Part shown: positions 10,179 to 17,934 of the stretch, piece by piece | How positions within the stretch are numbered: position 1 is the stretch's first letter | How the letters are laid out: each line of letters opens with the position of its first letter | NCBI RefSeq assembly: GCF_000734965.1 | Contig: NZ_JMTB01000059.1 | Location: forward strand, 124,001 to 188,000 | Reading direction: 5' to 3' | Length of the DNA stretch: 64,000 nt | Source of the DNA: Trabulsiella guamensis ATCC 49490 | Lineage (GTDB): Bacteria; Pseudomonadota; Gammaproteobacteria; Enterobacterales; Enterobacteriaceae | Program-made: the position numbers and the translations under genes | The notes under the pieces: model-generated | What the model was told of the DNA's origin: nothing | What the model saw: only the letters and a program-made list of their open reading frames with translations | Databases searched by the model: none

Positions 10179-11927
10179 ATGAAAAAGACGACTTACGATA
10201 AATATCCTGAAGTGACCGTGCCGGGCTACGATCAACATGCCTGTCGCGGCTGGGACGCGATTATCGCGGAACTTCGCCCCCGAATGGCGGAGAAAACAAA
10301 AACCGTACTGGTGATCGACTGCTATCCCGGCGTCCGACTCGGCGAGCTGGAGCAGGCATTGCAGGCTGAATTCACTACCGCCCGCTGGATCAACGCAGAG
10401 ACCGCGCGCCGCGACGAGCAGGCGTTACATGCCCTGCTGGCCCGCAACCTGACCGACGATCGCGTTTTCGGCGTGCTCTCCTGCCACCAGTTGCCTGAGT
10501 TTTTTGAGCCAACAGCTCTCGCTGACCTGCAAAAGCAGGTGGAAACCGCCCCGGAAGCGCTGGTGATTGTCTGTGGGCCGGGCGCTACCCTGGTGCACCC
10601 CGGCGACGTGCTGGTGTATGCCGATTTGCCACGCTGGGAGATTCAGATGCGGATGCGCAGCGGCGAACTCGGCAACTGGGGCGCGGGAAACTACAACGAA
10701 GATATCCTGCGCCGCTACAAGCGCGCCTTTTTCATCGAATGGCGGGTGTTTGATCGCCATAAAACGCCATTGCTTAAGCGCGCTGATTATCTGCTGGACA
10801 CCACCGTGGCGAATGCACCAGCAATGGTCAGCGGCGAGGCGTTGCGCGCCGGTCTGGAACTGCTCACCCGTCGTCCGTTCCGCGTCGTCCCGTTCTTCGA
10901 CCCCGGCGTCTGGGGCGGTCAGTGGATGAAACAACAATTCGATCTCGATCCCATGAAACCCAACTACGCATGGTGTTTTGACTGCGTGCCCGAGGAAAAC
11001 AGCCTGTTGATGCGGTTTGGCGACGTGCGGATCGAGATCCCCTCTCTGGATTTGGTGCTGCTGCACCCCCGCGCGCTACTGGGCGAAAAAGTCCACGCCC
11101 GCTTCGGCGCGGAATTTCCGATTCGCTTTGATTTCCTCGACACCATCGGCGGGCAAAATCTGAGTTTTCAGGTACACCCGCTGACGGAATACATCCAGCA
11201 GCAGTTTGGGATGCACTATACCCAGGACGAGAGTTATTACATTCTTGACTCGGAACCCGGCGCGGTGGTCTATCTCGGGGTACGCAGTGGCACTGAACCA
11301 CAGGCGATGTTTAATGATCTGCGTCAGGCAGCGCGGGGCGAGAAAGCCTTTGACGATGCCAGCTTCGTCAATCAGATACCGGCCCGTAAACACGATCACT
11401 TTCTGATCCCGGCAGGTACCGTTCACTGCTCCGGCGCAGGGACGATGGTGCTGGAAATCAGCGCCACGCCATACATTTTCACTTTCAAGCTCTGGGACTG
11501 GGGACGCCTCGGCCTCGACGGGTTGCCGCGTCCGGTGCATCTCGACCATGGAGAGCAGGTCATCGACTGGCAGCGTGATACCGAATGGGTGCATGAGCAT
11601 CTGGTGAATCGCATTGATGTGCTGGCAGAAGGTGACGGCTGGCGTGAAGAACGAACCGGTTTGCACGAACGCGAGTTTATCGAAACGCGCCGTCACTGGT
11701 TTACCGGCCCGGTTACTCACCACACTGACGGGGGCGTAAACGTTCTCAACCTGGTGGAGGGCGCTGAAGCGCGGGTTGAAAGCCCGAACGACGCCTTCGA
11801 GCCGTTTGTGGTGCACTATGCCGAGACATTCATCATTCCGGCGAGCGTGGGCGAGTATCGCATCACGCCGTGGGGCAAAGGGGTCGGTCAGCAACTGGCG
11901 ACGGTAAAAGCCTGGGTAAGGGGATAA
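10179..11927 (+). CDS. Phosphomannose-isomerase-like protein with an N-terminal kinase-like domain
   Basis: A 582-residue two-part protein. The C-terminal half (from about residue 235, PFFDPGVWGGQWM) is a class I mannose-6-phosphate isomerase-like cupin. The metal-ligand pattern is kept: Gln and His in FQVHP near 330, Glu in QDESYYIL near 350, His in IPAGTVHCSG near 412. The first ~220 residues resemble a small P-loop kinase fold (TVLVIDCYPGV) but lack the GK(S/T) of a working Walker A, so I infer a degenerate or structural domain. Typical ManA is about 390 residues. A GAGGGA box precedes the ATG. It heads the PTS operon, the EIIA start following its stop codon by two bases, so it probably isomerises the phosphosugar delivered by that PTS. 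Substrate unknown. Confidence 0.85.
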   Translation: MKKTTYDKYPEVTVPGYDQHACRGWDAIIAELRPRMAEKTKTVLVIDCYPGVRLGELEQALQAEFTTARWINAETARRDEQALHALLARNLTDDRVFGVLSCHQLPEFFEPTALADLQKQVETAPEALVIVCGPGATLVHPGDVLVYADLPRWEIQMRMRSGELGNWGAGNYNEDILRRYKRAFFIEWRVFDRHKTPLLKRADYLLDTTVANAPAMVSGEALRAGLELLTRRPFRVVPFFDPGVWGGQWMKQQFDLDPMKPNYAWCFDCVPEENSLLMRFGDVRIEIPSLDLVLLHPRALLGEKVHARFGAEFPIRFDFLDTIGGQNLSFQVHPLTEYIQQQFGMHYTQDESYYILDSEPGAVVYLGVRSGTEPQAMFNDLRQAARGEKAFDDASFVNQIPARKHDHFLIPAGTVHCSGAGTMVLEISATPYIFTFKLWDWGRLGLDGLPRPVHLDHGEQVIDWQRDTEWVHEHLVNRIDVLAEGDGWREERTGLHEREFIETRRHWFTGPVTHHTDGGVNVLNLVEGAEARVESPNDAFEPFVVHYAETFIIPASVGEYRITPWGKGVGQQLATVKAWVRG

Positions 11928-11929
11928 CG

Positions 11930-12358
11930 ATGATTCATGTGATGGTGGCCTCTCACGGCCCACTGGCAACGGCGATGCGGGAGAGCGCAGAAATGGTGTA
12001 CGGCACGCTGCAACATGTTTTTACCGTGACGCTGACGGGCGAAGCGGGTATTGAAGCTTTTAAACAGGATTTCGCCCGTGTGCTGAAAAACGCCAGCCAG
12101 GGCGCCGACGGGGTGCTGGTGCTGTGCGATATGCAAAGCGGAACGCCGTGGAACGTCGCCTGCCAATATGCATTCTCCTCGGAGGTTTCGCCGCCGGTAA
12201 GTGTCATTGGCGGCGTGAATCTTCCGATGCTACTGCTGACTGACGAGATACTCGATTTTCAGGACGTTAACGCGGCAGCGGCGCAATTGCTCGCCCTGAC
12301 ACAACCGACGCTGGTGGTGGCCGAAATTAATGCCAGCGCCCAGTCTGACGATTTTTAA
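11930..12358 (+). CDS. Mannose-family PTS enzyme IIA
   Basis: A 142-residue cytoplasmic phosphocarrier. It accepts phosphate from HPr on the histidine of VASHGPLATAM (His9) and passes it to EIIB. The fold signature of the mannose/fructose/sorbose EIIA family continues with VLCDMQSGTPWNVAC. The ATG at 11930 begins two bases after the stop codon of the preceding gene and puts the phosphorylated histidine at the usual position near the N-terminus. Here EIIA and EIIB are separate proteins, unlike the fused ManX of E. coli. Confidence 0.94.
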   Translation: MIHVMVASHGPLATAMRESAEMVYGTLQHVFTVTLTGEAGIEAFKQDFARVLKNASQGADGVLVLCDMQSGTPWNVACQYAFSSEVSPPVSVIGGVNLPMLLLTDEILDFQDVNAAAAQLLALTQPTLVVAEINASAQSDDF

Positions 12359-12368
12359 GGAGCCCATT

Positions 12369-12863
12369 ATGAGCATTTCATTTGTACGTATTGACGACCG
12401 CGTCATTCATGGGCAGCTCGTCACACGCTGGGCCAAAGAGCTGCCCTGCGATGGCATCGTGGCGATAGATGATGCCGTCGCGGCCGACCCTCTGCTCTCT
12501 TCGGTGATGAAAGGGGCGGTGTCTGATACCAAAGTGTGGCTGTTTGATACCGCCACCGCGATTGAGAAACTCCCGAAGGTGATTGCCAGCGACAAGCGCT
12601 ATTTCGTCATTGGCAAGTCACCGGTCACGCTGCAAAAGATAGAACAGGCAGGCATCAGTCTCAAAAACAGCAACGGCAAAATCAACGTTGGCCCGATGAG
12701 CGCCCGCGCTGACACGGTCACCATAGGGCCCAACCAGTCAGTCAATGCCGGAGAAATCGCCGCTTTCGACTGGTTAAGCGCGCATGGCCATCATATTGAA
12801 TTCCGTCTGGTACCGGATGCCAGTCATTACAGCTGGCTGGACGCCCGACAAAAAATGAAATAA
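12369..12863 (+). CDS. Mannose/sorbose-family PTS enzyme IIB
   Basis: A 164-residue cytoplasmic phosphotransfer protein, PTSIIB sorbose-family type. It begins SISFVRIDDRVIHGQL, where His14 of the DDRVIHGQ motif is the phosphorylated residue that hands phosphate to the incoming sugar. An AAGGAG box precedes the ATG at 12369. It follows EIIA by 10 bases and precedes EIIC by 10 bases. Confidence 0.95.
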   Translation: MSISFVRIDDRVIHGQLVTRWAKELPCDGIVAIDDAVAADPLLSSVMKGAVSDTKVWLFDTATAIEKLPKVIASDKRYFVIGKSPVTLQKIEQAGISLKNSNGKINVGPMSARADTVTIGPNQSVNAGEIAAFDWLSAHGHHIEFRLVPDASHYSWLDARQKMK

Positions 12864-12873
12864 GGAGCAGACG

Positions 12874-13671
12874 ATGTTTATCGAAGCGGCATTAATTGGC
12901 GTGCTCTGCTATCTGGGCGCGCTCAGTAGTCCCTGGTTGTTTGGTCTGACGGGCGGCTGGTACCTCATCACCCGTCCACTGGTTTCCGGCATGCTGGTGG
13001 GACTGATCCTCGGCGATATCAAAACCGGGATCATAATTGGCGTGGCGGTACAGGCGGTGTATATCGCCATGGTAACCCCCGGCGGCTCGATGCCAGCCGA
13101 TCTGAACTTTGTGGCCTTTCCGGCCATTGCGCTGGGTATTCTTTCCGGCAAAGGGCCAGAAGTGGCGGTAGCGCTGGCCGCCACCATCGGTATCGCAGGA
13201 ACCATTCTGTTCAACGCCATGATGGTACTGAACTCTTTCTGGAACCACCGTGCCGATACCGCGCTGGAGCGCGGCGACGAACGCGGTATTTACCTCAACA
13301 GCGCCATCTGGCCGCAGGTCACTAACTTCCTGTTGCGTTTCGTGCCGACGTTTATCGCCGTGTACTTCGGCGCGCAATACATCAGTGAATTTATGGACAG
13401 TCTGCCGAAAGTGGTTCTCTCCATTATGAACGTGCTGGGCGGCATTTTGCCGGCAGTGGGTATCGCGATTCTGCTCAAGCAGATCATTAAAAACTACACC
13501 ATGTTGATCTACTTTCTCGTGGGCTTCGTGTGCATCGTTTTCCTGAAGCTGAACATGGTCGCGCTGGTGATTGTCGGTGCGCTGCTGGCGCTGATTCATT
13601 ACAACTATAAACCGGAAGCGCCTCAGACTGCGCCTACGGCCCCGGCGTCTGATGATGAGGATGAATTCTGA
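12874..13671 (+). CDS. Mannose/sorbose-family PTS enzyme IIC
   Basis: A 265-residue integral membrane subunit that forms the sugar channel with EIID. It opens with hydrophobic segments (LIGVLCYLGALS, LVSGMLVGLILGDIKTGIIIG), carries MVTPGGSMPADLNFVAFPAIALG typical of family EIIC, and ends in an acidic tail (SDDEDEF). It overlaps EIID by one base, its TGA sharing the A of the next ATG, so the two are translationally coupled. Sequence alone does not tell the sugar; the family includes mannose, sorbose, N-acetylgalactosamine, glucosaminate and fructoselysine systems. Confidence 0.95.
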   Translation: MFIEAALIGVLCYLGALSSPWLFGLTGGWYLITRPLVSGMLVGLILGDIKTGIIIGVAVQAVYIAMVTPGGSMPADLNFVAFPAIALGILSGKGPEVAVALAATIGIAGTILFNAMMVLNSFWNHRADTALERGDERGIYLNSAIWPQVTNFLLRFVPTFIAVYFGAQYISEFMDSLPKVVLSIMNVLGGILPAVGIAILLKQIIKNYTMLIYFLVGFVCIVFLKLNMVALVIVGALLALIHYNYKPEAPQTAPTAPASDDEDEF

Positions 13672-14489
13672 TGGAAGAGCGTAAACTAACCCGTAAAGAT
13701 CTGCGCCGCTGCTGGCGCGCGTGGATGATGCACAACCTGTCTTCTATGAGTTTTGAGCGTCTGGAATCGTTCGGCTTCTGCCTGAGCATGTTGCCTGTCG
13801 CCCGCAAACTCTACCCGGATGCCGCCCGGCGTACCGAAATGCTGCGCCGCCACGCGTCATTCTACAACACCGAGCCGCAAATCGGCGCCATTGTGAACGG
13901 GATGGCGCTGGGGCTGGAAGAGAAAAAGGCCAATGGCGAACCTGTCGACGGCGATACAATTAACACCCTGAAAGTCGGCCTGATGGGGCCACTCGCCGGG
14001 ATCGGCGACTCGATGATCCCTGGCATGTTGATCCCTATCCTGCTCAGTATCGGGATGGCGCTGGCGGCTGGCGGTAGCGTTTTAGGCCCGCTGTTTTATA
14101 TCGTCGCCTGGCTGGCGATCATCGTTCCCGGCTCCTGGTATCTGTTTTTAAAAGGCTACCAGATGGGCTCCGGCTCGGTGGAAATTCTGGTGAGCAGCAA
14201 ATCCGCCCGCCTGCGTGAAGCGCTGTCGTTGCTCGGGGTCTTCGTGATGGGCGGCGTGGCGGCGAGCTACGTGAAGCTTGGTACCGGGCTGGAATTCATC
14301 ACTAAAGACGGCGTCAATATTCACGTTCAGCAGATGCTCGACGGTATCTTCCCGCAACTGCTGCCGCTGGTGGTGGTGCTGGGGACCTGGTATCTGATGG
14401 CGAAACGTGGCGTGTCACCGGTGAAAGCGATGCTTCTGCTACTGGTACTGGCGGCGATTGGCGTCGCCAGTGGATTGTTTGCCGGGTAA
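13671..14489 (+). CDS. Mannose-family PTS enzyme IID
   Basis: A 272-residue membrane subunit found only in the mannose PTS family. The N-terminal region has SMSFERLESFGFCLSMLPV and RHASFYNTEPQIGAIVNGMALGLEE, followed by GLMGPLAGIGDSMIPGMLIP, all diagnostic. A hydrophobic C-terminal segment (AMLLLLVLAAIGVASGLFAG) ends it. It is the last gene of the operon and is followed by a strong hairpin. No hydrolase, aldolase or dehydratase accompanies the operon, so the sugar probably enters metabolism by isomerisation alone. Confidence 0.95.
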   Translation: MEERKLTRKDLRRCWRAWMMHNLSSMSFERLESFGFCLSMLPVARKLYPDAARRTEMLRRHASFYNTEPQIGAIVNGMALGLEEKKANGEPVDGDTINTLKVGLMGPLAGIGDSMIPGMLIPILLSIGMALAAGGSVLGPLFYIVAWLAIIVPGSWYLFLKGYQMGSGSVEILVSSKSARLREALSLLGVFVMGGVAASYVKLGTGLEFITKDGVNIHVQQMLDGIFPQLLPLVVVLGTWYLMAKRGVSPVKAMLLLLVLAAIGVASGLFAG

Positions 14490-14499
14490 CCACAGTAAA

Positions 14500-14519
14500 A
14501 CCGGGGCGTACGCCCCGGT
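14500..14519. terminator. Stem-loop between EIID and the isomerase pair
   Basis: A perfect 20-base palindrome, ACCGGGGCGTACGCCCCGGT, in the 33-base gap between convergent genes. On the minus strand it is followed by a short run of T. It probably acts as a shared terminator, better in the minus direction. Confidence 0.65.
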
Positions 14520-14522
14520 CTG

Positions 14523-15293
14523 TCAGGGATGGAAGTTTTGCCACAGCGCGGCGATTTTATCAGGCCGCGAAATGAACTGGAAACGAGCGGGATCGTCGAT
14601 GAATTGCTGGTAAATCGGCGCCGACGTAATGCCAAATTCGTCATACTGCCGGGGAGCAATCACCTGTAACCGGCCTGGCACATAATGCGGATTATGCAGC
14701 CAGACGATTTGCGATTCCTGTACCAGTGGATACCACGCCAGCCCTTTATGCGCGCGCACCGCGTCATACTCAAAGCCATATTCCCGATCGCACCAGGCGC
14801 CGAACGTCAGCGGCTCATCCGGGCTCGCAGAAATGGTGGCATGACCCCAGCCCGGCGGCACCAGCACTTTATCTCCCGGCCCGGCGATCACCGCAAAACA
14901 GCGTCCCGGATCATCCTCAACATATTCCTGCATGTAGATAATCGCTTTTCCCTGCCAGATCTCATACAACTCCGGTGGCGACCAGCCGCTATGCTGGCTG
15001 ATGCGATGCACGTGCCCCTGGCTGCGAATTGGCTCTTCACCTAGTTGCCCGGCAGCGTAAGTCACCACGCCAAACAGCAACATCCGTTTTTGCAGTTCTT
15101 CACGATCCTGGATGCGCGCCACATCCATCGCAATGGCATACACCTCCTGCGGCCCGTCGCACTGCGGATCGCGCAGCGACGGACGGATCTGATCAAGAGA
15201 GCGGATCTCCGGCATCGGGCCGGTAACATCGTCGCCATAACTGAAGCCCATCGGCTGATGGTGAATGGTCATGTCCAGACCGTATTCAGCCAT
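14523..15293 (-). CDS. Cupin-type glucose-6-phosphate isomerase-like protein A
   Basis: A 256-residue protein of the cupin phosphoglucose isomerase type (archaeal-style GPI, PF06560-like), unrelated to ordinary Pgi. The metal site can be traced: HVH in RSQGHVHRIS, Glu in SPPELYEIWQGKAIIYMQ and His in LVPPGWGHATIS. These enzymes interconvert aldose and ketose 6-phosphates. It overlaps the upstream paralogue by 8 bases, so they are co-translated, and converges on the PTS operon. The organism should already have Pgi and ManA, so a different phosphosugar is likely. The real substrate cannot be read from sequence. Confidence 0.82.
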   Translation of the reverse strand: MAEYGLDMTIHHQPMGFSYGDDVTGPMPEIRSLDQIRPSLRDPQCDGPQEVYAIAMDVARIQDREELQKRMLLFGVVTYAAGQLGEEPIRSQGHVHRISQHSGWSPPELYEIWQGKAIIYMQEYVEDDPGRCFAVIAGPGDKVLVPPGWGHATISASPDEPLTFGAWCDREYGFEYDAVRAHKGLAWYPLVQESQIVWLHNPHYVPGRLQVIAPRQYDEFGITSAPIYQQFIDDPARFQFISRPDKIAALWQNFHP

Positions 15294-15849
15294 TTTGCAC
15301 CTCCCTGACCTGCACCTGCCGATTTTCTTCCACTACCCGCCAGGCAAATCCGCCCGCCAGCGCGGCATAATCGTGCCCGGCGGTGGACGACCAGACCGCC
15401 AGCGCCGAGAGGATCTCCGTACCGGTATTGATCAGGCGATGTGCGGTATAACCCGGAATGATGTGTACCGAGCCGGCAACAACCGGTTCGAGGTGCATCT
15501 CTCCTTGTTCATCCTGCAGCAGCAGTAACCCAGTACCGCGCAGGCCAAAATAGACCTCCCCCTGTTCACGCAGGGCGTGAAAATGGCCGCGGGTCATAAA
15601 ATATTCGTTACCGACTTTTCCGGGGTAAAGGTGGGTCACGCCCGTAAACAGTTCTCCCGAACCGGACAGGGTATCCAGCATTTCAACGTCATAAACAATC
15701 TGTTGAGGGTCGGCCTGCTGCCAGCCAGAATGATCAGCGAAGACGCCAGGGAGATCGGCGAGGCGGGTAGTTTTGCGTAGTAGCGGGGTGCGCGAAAACG
15801 CCCCCGTCAGCCAGTCGACATGCGGCGGCTGAGACAGAACAGGTTTCAT
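15286..15849 (-). CDS. Cupin-type glucose-6-phosphate isomerase-like protein B
   Basis: A 187-residue cupin isomerase, closer than its neighbour to canonical archaeal GPI in size. The metal-binding pattern is complete: HFH in FMTRGHFHALREQGEVYFGL, with the Glu of GEVYFGLRGTG, and His in IIPGYTAHRLIN. First gene of a two-gene unit with protein A. Its promoter region contains an exact copy of the island's LacI-family palindrome. Two non-identical members of one isomerase family in tandem suggest a heteromer, two successive isomerisations, or two substrates. Confidence 0.85.
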   Translation of the reverse strand: MKPVLSQPPHVDWLTGAFSRTPLLRKTTRLADLPGVFADHSGWQQADPQQIVYDVEMLDTLSGSGELFTGVTHLYPGKVGNEYFMTRGHFHALREQGEVYFGLRGTGLLLLQDEQGEMHLEPVVAGSVHIIPGYTAHRLINTGTEILSALAVWSSTAGHDYAALAGGFAWRVVEENRQVQVREVQNG

Positions 15850-15882
15850 GTTTTTCTCCGGCCCGAGGAGAACAACCTTTTA

Positions 15883-15888
15883 AGCATA
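15883..15888 (-). promoter_or_regulatory. Putative -10 box of the isomerase pair
   Basis: On the minus strand TATGCT, a -10-like hexamer three bases downstream of the operator. No strong -35 was found at the right distance; the operator fills the -10/-35 spacer, which would fit direct repression. Confidence 0.45.
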
Positions 15889-15891
15889 GCA

Positions 15892-15907
15892 GATTAATCG
15901 ATTAACC
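15892..15907. promoter_or_regulatory. LacI-family operator O4 (before the isomerase pair)
   Basis: GATTAATCGATTAACC, identical on the opposite strand to the operator at 10136-10151, some 5.7 kb away. It links the isomerase pair to the same regulator as the PTS operon. Confidence 0.85.
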
Positions 15908-15931
15908 TTGTGATCAAATCGACGCTTTGTC

Positions 15932-15959
15932 ACAACAGTCACCACCGGGTGACTGTTGT
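15932..15959 (-). terminator. Stem-loop after ispH
   Basis: A perfect 12-base stem (ACAACAGTCACC with GGTGACTGTTGT) around ACCG, 20 bases beyond the ispH stop codon. No T tract follows on the minus strand, so termination efficiency is uncertain; it may also protect the transcript end. Confidence 0.5.
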
Positions 15960-15978
15960 TGTCTTCAGGGAGGGAGAA

Positions 15979-16929
15979 TTACTGGATTTCGCGGACATCC
16001 ATCCGCAACTCTTTCGGCACTTCGAAGACGATATTTTCTTCGCGGCCTTCCAGAGGAACCGCCTCACCACCGCCGAGCTCCTGCAAACGTGCAATCACAT
16101 TCTGCACCAGGATATCCGGGGCTGAGGCGCCCGCTGTGACACCAACACAATCTGCGCCTTTCACCCAGTTTTCCTGAATGTCGGTGGCGTCATCGATAAG
16201 GAAGGCGGTTTTACCCATCCGCTGCGCCAGTTCGGCGAGACGGTTGGAGTTAGAGGAGTTTTTCGAGCCGACCACCAGCACGACATCAGCCTGTTCCGCC
16301 AGTGCACGCACCGCTTCCTGGCGGTTGGTCGTGGCATAGCAGATATCGTCTTTGCGCGGGCCGACGATTTTCGGGAAACGCTGACGCAGCGCGTCGATCA
16401 CATCAGAAGTGTCGTCAACCGAAAGCGTGGTCTGGGTCATAAACGACAGCTTGGATTCGTTTTTGACGTCCAGCTTCCAGACATCGTCCGGGGATTCCAC
16501 CAGATACATGCCCCCTTCCGGGTTGCTGTACTGGCCCATCGTCCCTTCCACTTCCGGGTGCCCGGCGTGGCCGATGAGGATCGACTCTTCACCACGACGG
16601 CTGGCGCGGGCAACTTCCATATGGACTTTGGTCACCAGCGGGCAGGTGGCGTCGAACACCGTCAGATCACGGCTTTTCGCTTCGTTGCGTACCGCCTGCG
16701 AGACGCCGTGTGCTGAGAAAATCAGGATCGCGCCGTCCGGCACTTCGCTGATTTGCTCGATAAAAATCGCCCCGCGTTCGCGCAGGCTATCGACCACGTA
16801 GCGGTTATGCACCACTTCGTGACGGACGTAAATCGGCGCGCCGTAAATCGCCAGCGCGTTTTCCACAATGCTGATAGCGCGGTCTACACCAGCGCAAAAA
16901 CCGCGCGGGTTGGCCAACAGAATCTGCAT
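15979..16929 (-). CDS. ispH: 4-hydroxy-3-methylbut-2-enyl diphosphate reductase
   Basis: Last enzyme of the MEP isoprenoid pathway; an iron-sulphur protein that makes isopentenyl and dimethylallyl diphosphate. The three cluster cysteines are visible at [10 protein letters not shown] (Cys12), [11 protein letters not shown] (about Cys96) and [11 protein letters not shown] (about Cys197). Its 316 residues equal E. coli IspH. It begins immediately after the fkpB stop codon and ends the ribF-ileS-lspA-fkpB-ispH operon. Confidence 0.98.
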   Translation of the reverse strand: MQILLANPRGFCAGVDRAISIVENALAIYGAPIYVRHEVVHNRYVVDSLRERGAIFIEQISEVPDGAILIFSAHGVSQAVRNEAKSRDLTVFDATCPLVTKVHMEVARASRRGEESILIGHAGHPEVEGTMGQYSNPEGGMYLVESPDDVWKLDVKNESKLSFMTQTTLSVDDTSDVIDALRQRFPKIVGPRKDDICYATTNRQEAVRALAEQADVVLVVGSKNSSNSNRLAELAQRMGKTAFLIDDATDIQENWVKGADCVGVTAGASAPDILVQNVIARLQELGGGEAVPLEGREENIVFEVPKELRMDVREIQ

Positions 16930-17379
16930 TTAAACCTCCAGCGCCGGATCAATTTCCAGCACTTCGACATCAAAATGGACGGTCTGGTCTGCCAGCGGAT
17001 GGTTGAAATCCACCGTAATGGAATCACCGTTAATCTCGCGGATCACACCAGGCATTTCGCTGCCATCCATTGCGGTAAAGAGCATAATCGCGCCGATTTC
17101 CGGCTCGCCAGCATCCATAAATTCGCGACGGGAAAAGTACTGGATAAGGTCCGGGCTGGAAACGCCAAAAGCGGCATCCGGCTCCAGCGAGAAGGATTTT
17201 TTCTCCCCCTCTTTCAGCCCCAGCAGGTGCTGCTCCAGCCCTTCCGACAGCGACGCGTCGCCCAGACGAAACAACGCCGGTTTGCCATTGCTGCGGGTCG
17301 ACTCGGCCGTAGAACCGTCGTCGAGTTTCAGCGTGAAATGCACCAGCACGGCGCTATTGCTCTGTACGGATTTAGACAT
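16930..17379 (-). CDS. fkpB: FKBP-type peptidyl-prolyl isomerase
   Basis: A SlpA-type FK506-binding protein, 149 residues, cytoplasmic, catalysing cis-trans isomerisation at proline bonds and acting as a chaperone. The FKBP strand [19 protein letters not shown] and the inserted flap segment ending [17 protein letters not shown] are as in E. coli. It is directly joined to ispH and separated from lspA by a REP-like palindrome. Confidence 0.97.
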   Translation of the reverse strand: MSKSVQSNSAVLVHFTLKLDDGSTAESTRSNGKPALFRLGDASLSEGLEQHLLGLKEGEKKSFSLEPDAAFGVSSPDLIQYFSRREFMDAGEPEIGAIMLFTAMDGSEMPGVIREINGDSITVDFNHPLADQTVHFDVEVLEIDPALEV

Positions 17380-17398
17380 TCAAATTTGCCTATGGTTT

Positions 17399-17426
17399 TG
17401 CCCGGTGGCGCAATGCTTACCGGGCA
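17399..17426. repeat. REP-like palindrome between lspA and fkpB
   Basis: TGCCCGGTGGCG and CGGGCA arms enclose CAATGCTTAC, the shape of enterobacterial REP units. It lies within the operon, in the 54-base gap between lspA and fkpB, and may stabilise upstream message. Confidence 0.7.
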
Positions 17427-17433
17427 TGAATGA

Positions 17434-17934
17434 TTACGCTTGTTTCTTCGCGGCAGCGTTCGGCAAAAAGCCTTCCAGCACAATCAATGCCGCGCCGATG
17501 CAAATCGCGGTATCGGCGAGGTTAAAGGTCGCGAAGTGCCAGTCGCCGACGTAGAAATCGATCATGTCGACGACAAAGCCGTGCCACAGGCGGTCAAACA
17601 GGTTGCCCAGAGCCCCGCCAATGATTAACGCGTAAGCGATGTTATTCAGCTTCTGCGTCGCTTTTGCTCGGTACATCAGTACCGTCAACACCACGCAGAT
17701 GCCGATAGCGATACCAGCAAAGAACCAACGCTGCCAGCCGCCGCTGTCGGCGAGGAAGCTGAACGCTGCACCATAGTTACGCGCATAGTGCAGATTCAAC
17801 GATGGAAACAGCGATACCGTATCCCCCAGCGCAAAATTCTGGAGGATCAGGTACTTGCTGCCTAAATCGATAATCAGCACCGCGACGACCACCCACAGCC
17901 AGCGCAGTCCGGTAGAACAGACAGAGTTACTCAT
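17434..17934 (-). CDS. lspA: Signal peptidase II (prolipoprotein signal peptidase)
   Basis: Inner-membrane aspartyl protease that cleaves lipoprotein signal peptides after lipidation. Four hydrophobic segments and the catalytic aspartates in [22 protein letters not shown] and [11 protein letters not shown] are present. At 166 residues it is two longer than the E. coli protein as I recall it. Its start overlaps the ileS stop codon by one base, indicating coupling. Confidence 0.97.
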   Translation of the reverse strand: MSNSVCSTGLRWLWVVVAVLIIDLGSKYLILQNFALGDTVSLFPSLNLHYARNYGAAFSFLADSGGWQRWFFAGIAIGICVVLTVLMYRAKATQKLNNIAYALIIGGALGNLFDRLWHGFVVDMIDFYVGDWHFATFNLADTAICIGAALIVLEGFLPNAAAKKQA

